A DNA stretch of 64,000 bases from JACVRW01 sp963746825 (GTDB lineage Bacteria > Actinomycetota > Thermoleophilia > Solirubrobacterales > Thermoleophilaceae). The stretch lies in NCBI GenBank assembly GCA_963746825.1, contig CAVVCU010000007.1, positions 434,001-498,000 on the forward strand. Reading direction: 5' to 3'. The position numbers and the translations under genes were made by a program. The notes below the pieces were generated by a model. It did not search any database and had not been told where the DNA came from. It saw only the letters and a list, made by a program, of their open reading frames with translations. Below, in pieces: positions 1 to 8,477 of this stretch (positions are counted from its first letter, which is position 1; each line of letters begins with the position of its first letter).

Positions 1-235
1 GCTTGTTGGCGGGCACCGAGGTCACGTCGTCCCCGTCGATCAGCACGCGCCCCTCGCTCGGGCGCTCGAAGCCGGCGATGATCCTCAGCAGCGTCGTCTT
101 GCCACAGCCCGAGGGGCCGAGCAGCGTGAGCAGCTCGCCGGGAGCGATGTCGAGCGAGACGTCGTCGAGGGCCGTGACCGCGCCGAAGCGGTGCGTGATC
201 CCCTCGGCGCGCACGCGCGGCTCCGCAGCGCTCAT
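1..235 (-). CDS. ABC transporter ATP-binding protein (PotA-like), cut by window edge
   Basis: Energising ATPase of a polyamine-type ABC importer, acting on the cytoplasmic face of the membrane. The first 78 residues are visible; the rest lies left of base 1. The Walker A motif GPSGCGKTT sits at about residues 40-48, followed by the usual LLRIIAGF segment. The ATG at 233-235 overlaps the stop of the upstream permease (ATGA, 232-235), so it is the last gene of a potD-potB-potC-potA order operon and is probably translationally coupled. Signature motif and Walker B are outside the window. Family assignment rests on the motif and on the two permeases and binding protein beside it; the substrate is not proven. 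Confidence 0.88.
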   Translation of the reverse strand, partial: MSAAEPRVRAEGITHRFGAVTALDDVSLDIAPGELLTLLGPSGCGKTTLLRIIAGFERPSEGRVLIDGDDVTSVPANK

Positions 236-1080
236 GGCGCTCCCTCGGCCACCGGCGCGAGCGCCAGCGGATCCTCGGCCAGGCCGCGCCCGCGCCGGCG
301 CCGCTCGCCCCACGCCGCGAGCGCGAAGGTGACCATGAACAGCAGCAGCGTGAACAGCAGCAGCAGCGACGAGATGGCGTTGATGCTCGGGTCGACCGTG
401 CGCCGCAGGCTCGACCAGATGAACAGCGGCAGGGTCGAGTCCGGCCCGATGACGAAGAACGTGATCACGAACTCGTCGAAGGAAAGCGCAAAGGCGAGGC
501 AGGCCGCCCCCACGAGGATGGGCCAGACCTGCGGGATGGTCACCCGCCGAAAGACGGTCAGGCGGTTGGCCCCCAGGTCGGTCGCGGTCTCCTCCAGCGC
601 CGGGTCGAGCCGCTCGAGCGCGGCGCGGGCGATGAGGAAGAAGAAGGGGAACACGTAGACGAGGTGGGCGATCGTGACGGTGACCAGCGACAGCGTCACC
701 TCCACGCGCGAGAAGGCCACGAGCAGCGCGATACCGATGAACAGCCCGGGCAGCGTGATGGGCAGGAAGAACAGCAGGGCCAGAGGGCCGCGCAGGCGCG
801 AGCTGGAGCGCGCCAGCCCGTAGGCGGCGAGCGTGCCCAGCAGGAGCGTGATCAGCGCGGAGGAGGTGGCCACGATCAGCGAGTTCTGAGCCGCGAGCCG
901 GACCTGTGGCGAGTTGAAGATCTCCTCGTACCAGCGCAGCGAGAAGCCCTGGAAGGGGAAGGTGAGCGAGCCGGTGCTGTGCAGGCTGAACAGCACCACG
1001 AGCAGCAGGGGCGCCCACAGGAAGATCACGCCGAGCAGCGTGAAGGCGCCGGCCAGCGGACTGCGCTGGGCCGAGCTCAC
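232..1080 (-). CDS. Polyamine-type ABC transporter permease (PotC-like)
   Basis: Inner-membrane permease of the same importer, 282 residues with about six hydrophobic segments. The EAA loop that docks the ATPase is visible near residues 170-190 (EETATDLGANRLTVFRRV). The GTG start at 1078-1080 overlaps the stop of the preceding permease (GTGA, 1077-1080), and its own stop overlaps the ATPase start. This chain of overlaps argues for one mRNA. PotC is called because it is the second, shorter-tailed permease and follows the PotB-like gene, as in spermidine/putrescine systems. Related transporters for other small organic cations or sugar derivatives cannot be excluded. Confidence 0.85.
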   Translation of the reverse strand: MSSAQRSPLAGAFTLLGVIFLWAPLLLVVLFSLHSTGSLTFPFQGFSLRWYEEIFNSPQVRLAAQNSLIVATSSALITLLLGTLAAYGLARSSSRLRGPLALLFFLPITLPGLFIGIALLVAFSRVEVTLSLVTVTIAHLVYVFPFFFLIARAALERLDPALEETATDLGANRLTVFRRVTIPQVWPILVGAACLAFALSFDEFVITFFVIGPDSTLPLFIWSSLRRTVDPSINAISSLLLLFTLLLFMVTFALAAWGERRRRGRGLAEDPLALAPVAEGAP

Positions 1081-1940
1081 GCCGCAAACCTCACGCGATC
1101 GAGCTTGGTCAGGCGCAGGCCAAGCGCGATCAGGGCGTAACACACGAGAAAGCCGGCAAGCATGGCGAAGGAGATGGCCGCCCCGGCGGCGTAGTCGCCG
1201 GTCCCGACGAAGCTCACCTGCACCTGCACGCCGAGCAGGGCGCCGTTGGTGCCGCCGAGGAACTGCGGCGTCACGTAGTCGGCCGCCGAGAGCACGAACA
1301 CGAACAGCAGGGCACTGCCCGCCGGCGCGGCCACCAGCGGGAGGATCACCCGCCGCCAGCGCTGGATCCAGCCCGCGCCGAGATCCTGCGCGGTCTCCAG
1401 GTAGGAGGGCTGCAACGGCGCCAGCCCGGCGTAGAGCACCAGGACCACGTAGGGCAGGTAGATGTGCACCAGCGCGATGATCACCGCGAAGCGGTTGTAG
1501 AGCAGGAAGTCGAGCGGCTGGTCGATCAGCCCGAGCTCGGTCAGCCCGCGGTTGATCAGCCCGTTGCCGCCGAGGATGCTGCGCCACGCGTAGATGCGCA
1601 CCAGATAGCTGGCCAGAAAGGAGGCGACGATCAGGAACAGCACGACCGCCCGCCACCGCCCCGCGGCATAGCGCAGCCAGTAGGCGATCGGGAGGGCGAA
1701 GGCCACGGCGATCACCGCCGACACCGCCCCCACGACCAGCGAGTTGCGTCCGAGCTGGCGGTTCAGGTCGGACTCGGCCACCTCCCCGTAGTTCTCGAGC
1801 GTGAGCGGCGCCTCGACGTCGTACAACGCGCCGGTCAGAAACGAGTAGACGGCGAACGCCGCCAGCGGAGCGATGAAGAAGACGAGCAGGCCGAGCGTGG
1901 CGGGCGCGGCCAGCGCAAGCGAGCCGCGTCTCGCTCTCAT
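1077..1940 (-). CDS. Polyamine-type ABC transporter permease (PotB-like)
   Basis: First permease of the importer, 287 residues, about six transmembrane segments, starting with a short basic stretch (MRARRGS) before the first hydrophobic helix. The EAA loop is at about residues 195-215 (LETAQDLGAGWIQRWRRV). The ATG at 1938-1940 overlaps the true stop of the binding-protein gene (ATGA, 1937-1940). Because that binding-protein gene is frameshifted, the permease frame reads back into the binding-protein N-terminus without a stop. The resulting 697-codon open frame should not be taken as a natural binding-protein/permease fusion. Confidence 0.86.
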   Translation of the reverse strand: MRARRGSLALAAPATLGLLVFFIAPLAAFAVYSFLTGALYDVEAPLTLENYGEVAESDLNRQLGRNSLVVGAVSAVIAVAFALPIAYWLRYAAGRWRAVVLFLIVASFLASYLVRIYAWRSILGGNGLINRGLTELGLIDQPLDFLLYNRFAVIIALVHIYLPYVVLVLYAGLAPLQPSYLETAQDLGAGWIQRWRRVILPLVAAPAGSALLFVFVLSAADYVTPQFLGGTNGALLGVQVQVSFVGTGDYAAGAAISFAMLAGFLVCYALIALGLRLTKLDRVRFAA

Positions 1941-3146
1941 TTCAGCTGCGGAGCGGCCGCCTTGACCTCCTGCCAACTCGTCTGGACCTCCTCGAAGGTC
2001 ACGTACTCGTCGGACTCCACGGGCGGGTTGTTGTAGAACGGCGAGCGCTCCAGCAGCGAGTCGAGCTGGTCGTACTCGTAGAGACGAGGCGACGTTGGCG
2101 GGCAGCTCGGCCACGCCGTCCTCGACGGTCACGCCTCCCACCAGTGCGACGGCCGCCTCGGCGTTCACCTTCGGATCGAGCGACTCGTTCATCCACGACA
2201 GCGACGCGTCGACGTTGTCCGCGCCCGTGGGCAGGGCGTATGCGTCGCAGAAGGAGAAGCTGCCCTCCTTGGGCACCGCGGTCTCGAACGTCTTGACTCC
2301 CGCGTCGGCGGCGAAGGTGTTCATGGCCGCCCAGCCCTGCCAGCAGATGTCGGCGTCGCCGGAGGTCATCTTCGTGGTGGCGTCGCCGAAGGTCGGCGCG
2401 ATCCCGTTGCTCTGGGCGATCACCTGACCGAGCAGGTCGAACACCTTCTTGCCGTCCGCCTTCGAGGTGGTCGACGGATCGAAGCCGAGCACGTGGGCGG
2501 CCAGCGTGAACGAGCCGACCGGGTCGTCGGGCAGCGTGACCCGGCCCTTGAACTCGGGCTCGAGCAGGTCGTACCAGGAGGTCGGCATCGACTTCACGCG
2601 GCGCTTGTCGATCGTGATGCCGATCGAGCCCCACGTCCACGGTACGCCGGTGCGGGTGCCGTCGGGATCGATCCAGAAGTTCCCCTCCTCGCTCGCGAAG
2701 TAGGGGAAGAGGTTCTTGAGGTTGGGCAGCTTCTGCTCGTCGAGCGGCTCGATGATGCCGAGCTCCTGGTAGAGCGGCTTGTAGCCCTGGTAGTAGGTGA
2801 TGATGTCGTAGCCGCCCCCGCCGCCCGCGGCCTTGAGCTTGGCCTGGATCTCGTCGTGGTTGGCGATGTAGGTGGCCTTGACGGTGATGTCGTTGGCGGT
2901 CTTCCAGCTCTTGAGTGGATCGGGGATGTCGTAGCCCTCCCACGACAGGTAATCCACGCGACCGGTGGCCTTCGGAGCCTTGGCCGGCCCGCTGGCCGCG
3001 GTCTCGGCCGGCTCGTCGTCGTCGGAGCCACAGGCGGCCAGCAGCGTGGGCCCGGCGCCCACCGCCATGGTCACGAAGCCCGCCCTCCTGAGAAACTGGC
3101 GCCGCGTGTTGTACTCGCGGATGTAGCGCTCCCAACCCACGGACAT
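1937..3146 (-). pseudogene. Polyamine-type substrate-binding lipoprotein (PotD-like), frameshifted
   Basis: Extracytoplasmic solute-binding protein of the importer. The N-terminus carries a twin-arginine motif (TRRQFLRRAGF) and a lipobox ending LLAAC, so it should be Tat-exported and lipid-anchored. The ATG at 3144-3146 is chosen because GAGGAGAGG lies just upstream. The frame holds to about base 2090 (ELPANVAS). The expected C-terminus (LYEYDQLDSLLERSPFYNN, ending in AAAPQLK and a stop at 1937) continues in the next frame, so one extra base, or two missing, lies at about 2084-2092. Both halves look well conserved, which favours a sequence error over decay. The span given is the repaired gene. 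Confidence 0.8.
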
Positions 3147-3207
3147 ATACCTCTCCTCGTTTCTCACCATGCGAACAGGCCAAGCCAGCCTGCGATAACT
3201 TACTCCG

Positions 3208-4336
3208 GTGACCGTGGTCGAGTCAACCGGTCCCGTGGGGGTCGGCGTGATCGGAGCGGGGAACGTGCTCCCGGCCTACCTTCAGGCACTCGACCGGCTC
3301 ACACCGCGCGGCCTGGCCGTGGAGGGCCCGGTCTGCGCGCGCCGGCGCGAGATCTGGCCCGAGCTCGAGCGCCAGCGGCCGGGCATCCGGCTGGTCGAGC
3401 GGCCCGAGGAGGTCCTCGGTGACGACGCCGTCGACCTGGTGGTGATCCTCACCGCCCCGGCCGCCCACGCCGATCTCACACGCGCCGCGCTCGAGGCCGG
3501 GCGCCATGTGCTGGTGGAGAAGCCGCCGGCCGCGAGCGCCGGCGAGGCCGCCGCCCTCTTCGAGCAGGCGCAGGCGGCCGGCCTGGTGCTGATGGCAGCG
3601 CCCTTCGTGCAGCTCAGCCCATCGTTCCGGCGGTTGTGGACGCTCGTGCGCGACGGCGCGATCGGCTCGGTCCACGCCGCGCGCGCTCACTACGGGAACG
3701 CCGGGTCGACCTGGGCGGCCTGGTACCACCAGGATCGCGCCGCGACGCTGGGCGACGTCGGGGTCTACAACCTGAAGTCGCTGGCGGCGCTGCTCGGCCC
3801 GGTGACCGCGGTCACGGCGGTCTCCGCGACGGCGGTTCCCCGCCGGGCGATCGGCGCGGCGGAGGTCGACGCTCACGATCCCGACACCTGGCAGCTCGTG
3901 CTGCGCCACGACGGCGGCGCGCTCTCCTCGGTACTGGCCTCGCACGTGACCCGGCGCTACCGTCGCCCGGGGATCGAGCTCTACGGCACGGAGGGCAGCG
4001 CCAACCTGCTGGGCGACGACTGGGATCCCCACGGCATCGAGCTGTTTCGCGAGCGCACCGGCAGCTGGGAGCTGATCGAGCCCGACGACTGCCACCTGGG
4101 TCTGGACCGACGGGCTGCGCGAGGCCGTGGCGGCGATCCGCGCGGGACAGGCGCCACTCGGCGACCCGCAGCTCGACGTGCATCTGCTCGAGGTGATCGA
4201 GGCGGCCACGCGGTCCGCGGCCGAGGGCCGGACGGTGGAGGTGGAGAGCCGCTTCGCGCCGCTCGAGGGGTTGCGTCTCGAGGCTGCCGCCGGTGGGCAC
4301 GTGCACGACCGCACGCGGCCGGCGGCGGAGCAGTAG
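3208..4336 (+). pseudogene. Gfo/Idh/MocA-family oxidoreductase, frameshifted near the 3' end
   Basis: Predicted NAD(P)-dependent sugar or cyclitol dehydrogenase. The N-terminal Rossmann motif is GVIGAGNV at about residues 12-19, and the family lysine motif EKPP follows HVLVEKP near residue 107. The GTG start at 3208 lies six bases after a -10-like TAACTT, consistent with a leaderless mRNA. At about 4098-4105 the frame is lost. The next frame continues with VWTDGLREAVAAIRAGQ and ends at TAG 4334-4336, so one extra base is likely. It is divergent from the transporter operon, which suggests that it acts on the imported solute, although no substrate can be named. Confidence 0.78.
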
Positions 4337-4350
4337 GCCCGGGGCGGAGC

Positions 4351-4863
4351 TCAGTCCGCACCGGCGGGATACACGCGCCGCGGCGGGATCCGTACCTCGG
4401 GAATCTCGATCAGCTCCGTGTAGATGCCGAACAGCTCGCGCGTGTCGAAGTAGGCGAACCCGCCATCGCCCTTCTCGCCGTAGCCCCGCCCCCACTGGAC
4501 CGGCTGGTGGCCGTCGCGCGCCATCTCGGCGAGGCCGGCGCCGAGGTCCTCCACGTACATCCCGATGTGGTGCAGCCCGGGCCCGTGCTCCTCGAGCCAT
4601 TCGTGGTAGATGCTCGGTCCCCGCACGGGCTCGATCAGCTCGATCTGCGGCCCCTCGCCCCAGAGGGCGATGTTGATCTCGTAGCTCGCCGGCTCACCGC
4701 GCAGGCCGAGGTCGGGCACCGTCTCGGGACCGTAGGTCCAGCAGCGCCAGGGGGCGAGGCCCCACTCCTCGGTGTAGCGCTCGAGCGCGGCATCGAGGTC
4801 GCGGACCAGGATGCCGATCTGACCCGGCGGGCGCCCCGCCAACGCGGAGAGCCCGGCGCTCAC
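4351..4863 (-). CDS. VOC (glyoxalase/dioxygenase fold) family protein
   Basis: A 170-residue vicinal-oxygen-chelate protein with paired beta-alpha-beta-beta-beta modules: GILVRDLDAALERY opens module 1 and LHHIGMYVEDLGAGLAEM opens module 2. The HHIGM histidine and the ELIEI glutamate near the end are plausible metal ligands. Such proteins act as epimerases, glyoxalases or ring-cleavage dioxygenases; the sequence does not decide which. The GTG at 4861-4863 overlaps the IclR stop (GTGA, 4860-4863), so the two are one operon and the VOC enzyme is probably under IclR control along with the divergent E1 genes. Confidence 0.8.
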   Translation of the reverse strand: MSAGLSALAGRPPGQIGILVRDLDAALERYTEEWGLAPWRCWTYGPETVPDLGLRGEPASYEINIALWGEGPQIELIEPVRGPSIYHEWLEEHGPGLHHIGMYVEDLGAGLAEMARDGHQPVQWGRGYGEKGDGGFAYFDTRELFGIYTELIEIPEVRIPPRRVYPAGAD

Positions 4864-5654
4864 ACCGCGACCGGGCGCCCGCCGCCGACCGGATCGAAGC
4901 CGAGGCCGCGTGAGGTGTTGCGCGCCGCCGTGATCATGGCCTCGATGTTCGCCTCGCGGCGCTCGCCCAGCACGCTCGGCTTGGGCCCACTGAAGGAGAG
5001 GGCCGCGCGAACCCTCCCGCGGTAGTCGAAGATGGGCGCGCCAAGGGCCGCCATGCCCACCACCACGTCCTCGTCGCTCACGGCGTAGCCGCGCTCGCGG
5101 GTCAGGCGCAGGTCGGCCAGCAGCGCGTCGGGGTCGGTTATCGAGTGGGCCGTGAACGGAGCGAGGTCGCCGCCGGCCAGGTACTCCATCCACGCCTCCT
5201 CGCCGAGGAAGGCCAGCAGCGCGCGCGGTCCGCCGCCGATGTGCAGGGGCAGTCCGCCGCCCAGGGTCAGGGCCATGGACTGCACCCAAAGGCCCTCGAT
5301 GCGCTCGATGCACACAGCCTCGCGGCCGCGCAGGACGCTGAGGAACACGGTCTCCTCGGTGTGCTCGTGGAGGCGCTCCATGGCCGGCAGCGCGGCGCGG
5401 CGCTCGTCGAAGCGTGAGATCACCGCGCCGGACAGCCGCAGGAGCTTGATGCCCAGCCGGTAGGTCCCGTGCCGGCCCCCGGGCTCGACCAGCTCGGCTT
5501 CGCGAAGGCCGGCGAGCAACCGGTACACCGAGCTGCGCGGCTCCTCCGCGGCCTCGGCCAGAGCCTGGACGGTCATGTCGCCTCCCTCGGCCAGGAGGTC
5601 CAGCATGCGTGTGGCCTTGCCGAGAACGCGCACAGGGTTTTCCTGCGCACCCAT
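4860..5654 (-). CDS. IclR-family transcriptional regulator
   Basis: A 264-residue DNA-binding regulator. The winged helix lies at about residues 5-65 (LGKATRMLDLLAEGG, then EEPRSSVYRLLAGL as recognition region) and the effector-binding domain follows (FLSVLRGREAVCIER, HIGGGPRALLAFLG). The start at 5654 gives the normal family length. A -10-like TAACAT lies eight bases upstream with no Shine-Dalgarno. The gene is divergent from the E1 alpha/beta genes and shares a 64-base intergenic region with them. An imperfect inverted repeat there is a candidate operator. IclR regulators usually control adjacent catabolic genes, so the VOC protein and the E1 pair are the likely targets (inference). Confidence 0.88.
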   Translation of the reverse strand: MGAQENPVRVLGKATRMLDLLAEGGDMTVQALAEAAEEPRSSVYRLLAGLREAELVEPGGRHGTYRLGIKLLRLSGAVISRFDERRAALPAMERLHEHTEETVFLSVLRGREAVCIERIEGLWVQSMALTLGGGLPLHIGGGPRALLAFLGEEAWMEYLAGGDLAPFTAHSITDPDALLADLRLTRERGYAVSDEDVVVGMAALGAPIFDYRGRVRAALSFSGPKPSVLGERREANIEAMITAARNTSRGLGFDPVGGGRPVAV

Positions 5655-5694
5655 GGACGGCGATGTTATCGTGATCCGGCTGAGCCGTCCACGG
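5651..5694. promoter_or_regulatory. Inverted repeat between iclR and E1 alpha: candidate IclR operator
   Basis: CCATGGACGGC at 5651-5661 pairs with GCCGTCCACGG at 5684-5694 with 10 of 11 positions complementary and centres 33 bases apart. The left arm covers the iclR start codon and the right arm lies about 25 bases before the E1 alpha start. This position suits a regulator that controls itself and the divergent operon. Function is inferred from position only. Confidence 0.4.
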
Positions 5695-5718
5695 AGTGAG
5701 AATCGAGGCGAAGGCAAG

Positions 5719-6693
5719 ATGACCACCAGCACCGCCGGACCGAGCCCCGAGACCGACAGCGCCGAGTTCGAGCGCCTCTTCGTGGCCATGGCCCGCATCC
5801 GCAGCTTCGAGGATGCGGTCATGCGGGCCTTCAACTCCGGAGAGATCCGCGGGACCACGCACCTGTGCAGCGGCCAGGAGGCCACCTCGGTGGGCGTCTG
5901 CGAGGCGCTCGGCCCGCGCGACGTGGTGGCCGCCACCTACCGCGGGCACGGCGCGGCGCTGGCCCTCGGCTGCGACCCCGAGGCGCTCTTCGCCGAGTTC
6001 CTGGGCCGGGAGGGCGGGATCTGCGGAGGCCGCGGCGGCTCGATGAACGTGATCGATCTCGAGCACCGGCTGCTCGGCTGCTTCGGGATCGTGGGCGGCT
6101 CGATCGGGGCGGCCACCGGGGCGGCGCTGGCCGCGCAGCTCACCGCCGACGGCACCGTGGCGGCCGCCTTCTTCGGCGACGGGGCGGTCAATCAGGCCTA
6201 CTTCCACGAGTGCCTGAACTTCGCGGGCATCCGCGGCCTCCCGATCGTCTACGCCTGCGAGAACAACCTCTACGGAGAGTGGACGCACATGTCCGAGACC
6301 ACGGCCGGCAACGGCCTCGTCTCGCGCGCCGAGGCCTACGGCATCCGCTCGGACACCGTCGACGGCAACGACGTGCTCGCCGTGCGCGCGGCCGCCTCGG
6401 AGGCGGTCGAGCGCGCGCGGGCCGGAGAGGGGCCCGCCTTCCTGGAGCTGCTCACCTACCGCCACCACGGCCACTCGCGCAGCGACCCCGGCAAGTACCG
6501 CCCGCGCGAGGAGGTCGACGCCTGGATGACCCGTGACCCCCTGCTGCGAATGGGGATCGCGCTGGACGATGAGACCGCGGCCGGCCTGCGCGCCGGGGCC
6601 GAACGCGAGATGGAGGCCGCGCTCGACGCCGCCCGCGGCCGCCCGCCGTCGGACCCCGCCCGCGCCGCCACGGCGTTGAAGGAGCCGGCATGA
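5719..6693 (+). CDS. TPP-dependent 2-oxo acid / acetoin dehydrogenase E1 subunit alpha (AcoA/PdhA-like)
   Basis: Alpha subunit of a thiamine-diphosphate enzyme that decarboxylates a 2-oxo acid or cleaves acetoin. It has 324 residues. The TPP-Mg motif starts FFGDGAVNQAYF and ends CENNLYG (GDG...NN), and YRHHGHSRSDP near the end is typical of E1 alpha. The ATG at 5719 is preceded by GAGGCGAAGG. The stop overlaps the beta-subunit ATG (ATGA, 6690-6693), so the two are coupled. No E2 acyltransferase or E3 follows: the next gene is on the other strand. Either E2/E3 are encoded elsewhere or the enzyme uses another acceptor. Confidence 0.86.
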   Translation: MTTSTAGPSPETDSAEFERLFVAMARIRSFEDAVMRAFNSGEIRGTTHLCSGQEATSVGVCEALGPRDVVAATYRGHGAALALGCDPEALFAEFLGREGGICGGRGGSMNVIDLEHRLLGCFGIVGGSIGAATGAALAAQLTADGTVAAAFFGDGAVNQAYFHECLNFAGIRGLPIVYACENNLYGEWTHMSETTAGNGLVSRAEAYGIRSDTVDGNDVLAVRAAASEAVERARAGEGPAFLELLTYRHHGHSRSDPGKYRPREEVDAWMTRDPLLRMGIALDDETAAGLRAGAEREMEAALDAARGRPPSDPARAATALKEPA

Positions 6694-7654
6694 CCGAGAT
6701 CGCCTACCGCCAGGCCGTGCGCGACGCTCTGCACGACGAGATGGAGGCCGACGAGCGCGTGGTCCTGCTCGGCGAGGACGTGACCCAGGGCGGCGTGTTC
6801 AACGTGACCCCCGACCTGTCGGAGCACTTCGGAGAGCAACGGGTGGTGGATACGCCGATCTCCGAGCTCGCGTTCACCTCGGCGGCCTTCGGCGCCGCCG
6901 TGCGCGGGCTGCGCCCGGTGGTGGAGATCATGTTCGGCGACTTCCTCGGGCTGGTGCTCGACACGCTGGGCAACCAGGCGTCGAAGTACTGGTACCTGTC
7001 CAACGAGCAGAGCTCGGTCCCGCTCACCGTGCGCAGCGCGGTGGGCGGCGGCGCGAGCTTCGGTCCCTGCCACTCGCAGACCCCCACCGGCTGGTTCCTG
7101 GGCGAGCCCGGCCTCAAGCTGGTGGCCCCCTCGACGCCGGCCGACGCCTACGCCATGACCCGGGCCGCGATCCAGGACCCCAATCCGGTGGTGGTGTTCG
7201 AGCACAAGGCGCTCTACGCGCGCAAGGGCGAGCGCAGCGAGAACGGCTCCGCGCCGGGCTCGGGCGCGCGGCGGTGCGCCGCCCCGGCTCGAACTTGACG
7301 ATCGTGGCCGCCCTAGCCATGGTCGAGCGCGCCCTGGAGGCCGCCGAGGCGCTGGCCGCGGACGGCATCGAGGCGGAGGTGATCGACCTGCGCTCGCTGC
7401 GGCCGCTCGACTCCGAGACCATCGGCGAGTCGGTCACCCGGACCGGCCACCTCGTGGTGGTCGAGGAGGGCCCGCCCCAGGGTGGCTACGCGGCCGAGGT
7501 GGTGGCCCTTGCCGTGGAGGCCGCCGGCCCGATCGCGGCGCGCCGGGTCACGATGCCCGACCTGCCGATGCCCTTCGCCCCCACGCTGGAGGCCGCCGCG
7601 CGGCCGGACGCGGAGGGAATCGCGGCGGCGGCGCGGGAACTGGTCGGGGCCTGA
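6690..7654 (+). pseudogene. TPP-dependent dehydrogenase E1 subunit beta (AcoB/PdhB-like), frameshifted
   Basis: Beta subunit partner of the preceding gene. Hallmarks are LLGEDVTQGGVF near residue 26, VVDTPISELAF, and a C-terminal transketolase domain beginning at NLTIVAALAMVERAL. The frame runs from 6690 to about 7255 (HKALYARKGER) and then would end early. The rest (LGRAAVRRPGSNLTIV to the stop at 7654) is in another frame, which is repaired by adding one base at about 7250-7262 in a GC-rich run. Both parts together give a normal length of about 320 residues. It looks like a deletion error rather than an old pseudogene, but the true state needs read data. Confidence 0.8.
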
Positions 7655-7679
7655 GCTCGAGCGAACGACGGCTGCAGCG

Positions 7680-8477
7680 CTACCGCTCCGCCGCCACCAG
7701 CGCAGCCCCGATCACAGCGCCATCCACCCCCGTAGCGGCGGGCACGATCTCGACCTCCCGGGTCTCCGCGGCATAGATCAGCGGCCGCGCGGCTTCGGCC
7801 ACCGCCTCGCGGTAGGAGGGCACCGAGCCCAGCCCGCCGCCCATCACCACCACCTCGGGATCGAGCGCGTTCACCAGCATGGCCAGCGTCTCCCCGAGTC
7901 GCGCGGCGGCCTGCGCCACCACCCCCGCGTGCCGCGGATCTGACAGCACCTCCTCCGCGGACTCCACACCCGCGGCGCGCGCAAGGCCCAGGCCGCTCGA
8001 CCAGGTCTCGACGAGGGGCGCGCCGGTGACGATCGCGTTCCCGCGCGCCCCCGCGAGCGGCCGGCCGGCGACCACCATGGTGTGGCTCACCCCGCTCCCC
8101 ACGTTCACGTAGAGCATCGACTCCCGCTCGCGCCCCGCGCCCAAGCGCGCCTCGGCCAGCGCCGCGGCCCGCACGTCGGACTCCACCACGGCCGGCCCCA
8201 CACGCGAGAACGCGGCGCCCACGTCGAGCTTGGTCCAGTCGACGCTGACCGAGCTGGCGATCGAGCCGTCCGGGCGCACCAACTCGCACAGCGCCACGCC
8301 CACGCCCCCCGCGCCGGCGCGGTGCAGCTGCTCCGCCAGGCGAACGCAGTCGTCCAACACGGCGCGGCCGTCGCGGGCGGTGGCCACGCGCTCCCGCTCG
8401 AGAACCTCGCCGTTCTCGGTGTCGACCAGCCCGGCGGCGACCTTGGTGGCGCCGACGTCGATGCCGACGCAGAGCAT
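7680..8477 (-). CDS. ROK-family sugar kinase / transcriptional regulator-type protein
   Basis: A 265-residue actin-fold protein of the ROK (repressor, ORF, kinase) group. It opens with GIDVGATKVAAGLVD, the phosphate-binding loop, and has a second nucleotide loop near VVMGGGLGSVPSY. No helix-turn-helix is present, so a kinase role is likelier than a repressor. The classic ROK zinc cluster (CxCGxxGC) is not visible. The ATG overlaps the stop of the bicupin by one base. The operon order bglX-cupin-ROK suggests that it phosphorylates a sugar released by the beta-glucosidase (inference). Confidence 0.78.
   Translation of the reverse strand: MLCVGIDVGATKVAAGLVDTENGEVLERERVATARDGRAVLDDCVRLAEQLHRAGAGGVGVALCELVRPDGSIASSVSVDWTKLDVGAAFSRVGPAVVESDVRAAALAEARLGAGRERESMLYVNVGSGVSHTMVVAGRPLAGARGNAIVTGAPLVETWSSGLGLARAAGVESAEEVLSDPRHAGVVAQAAARLGETLAMLVNALDPEVVVMGGGLGSVPSYREAVAEAARPLIYAAETREVEIVPAATGVDGAVIGAALVAAER

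Noticed and set aside
1077..3170. A 697-codon frame that looks like a binding-protein/permease fusion
   Set aside because: The middle (about residues 360-410) has no homology-like pattern, and the real binding-protein C-terminus lies in the adjacent frame ending at 1937; it is a frameshift artefact.
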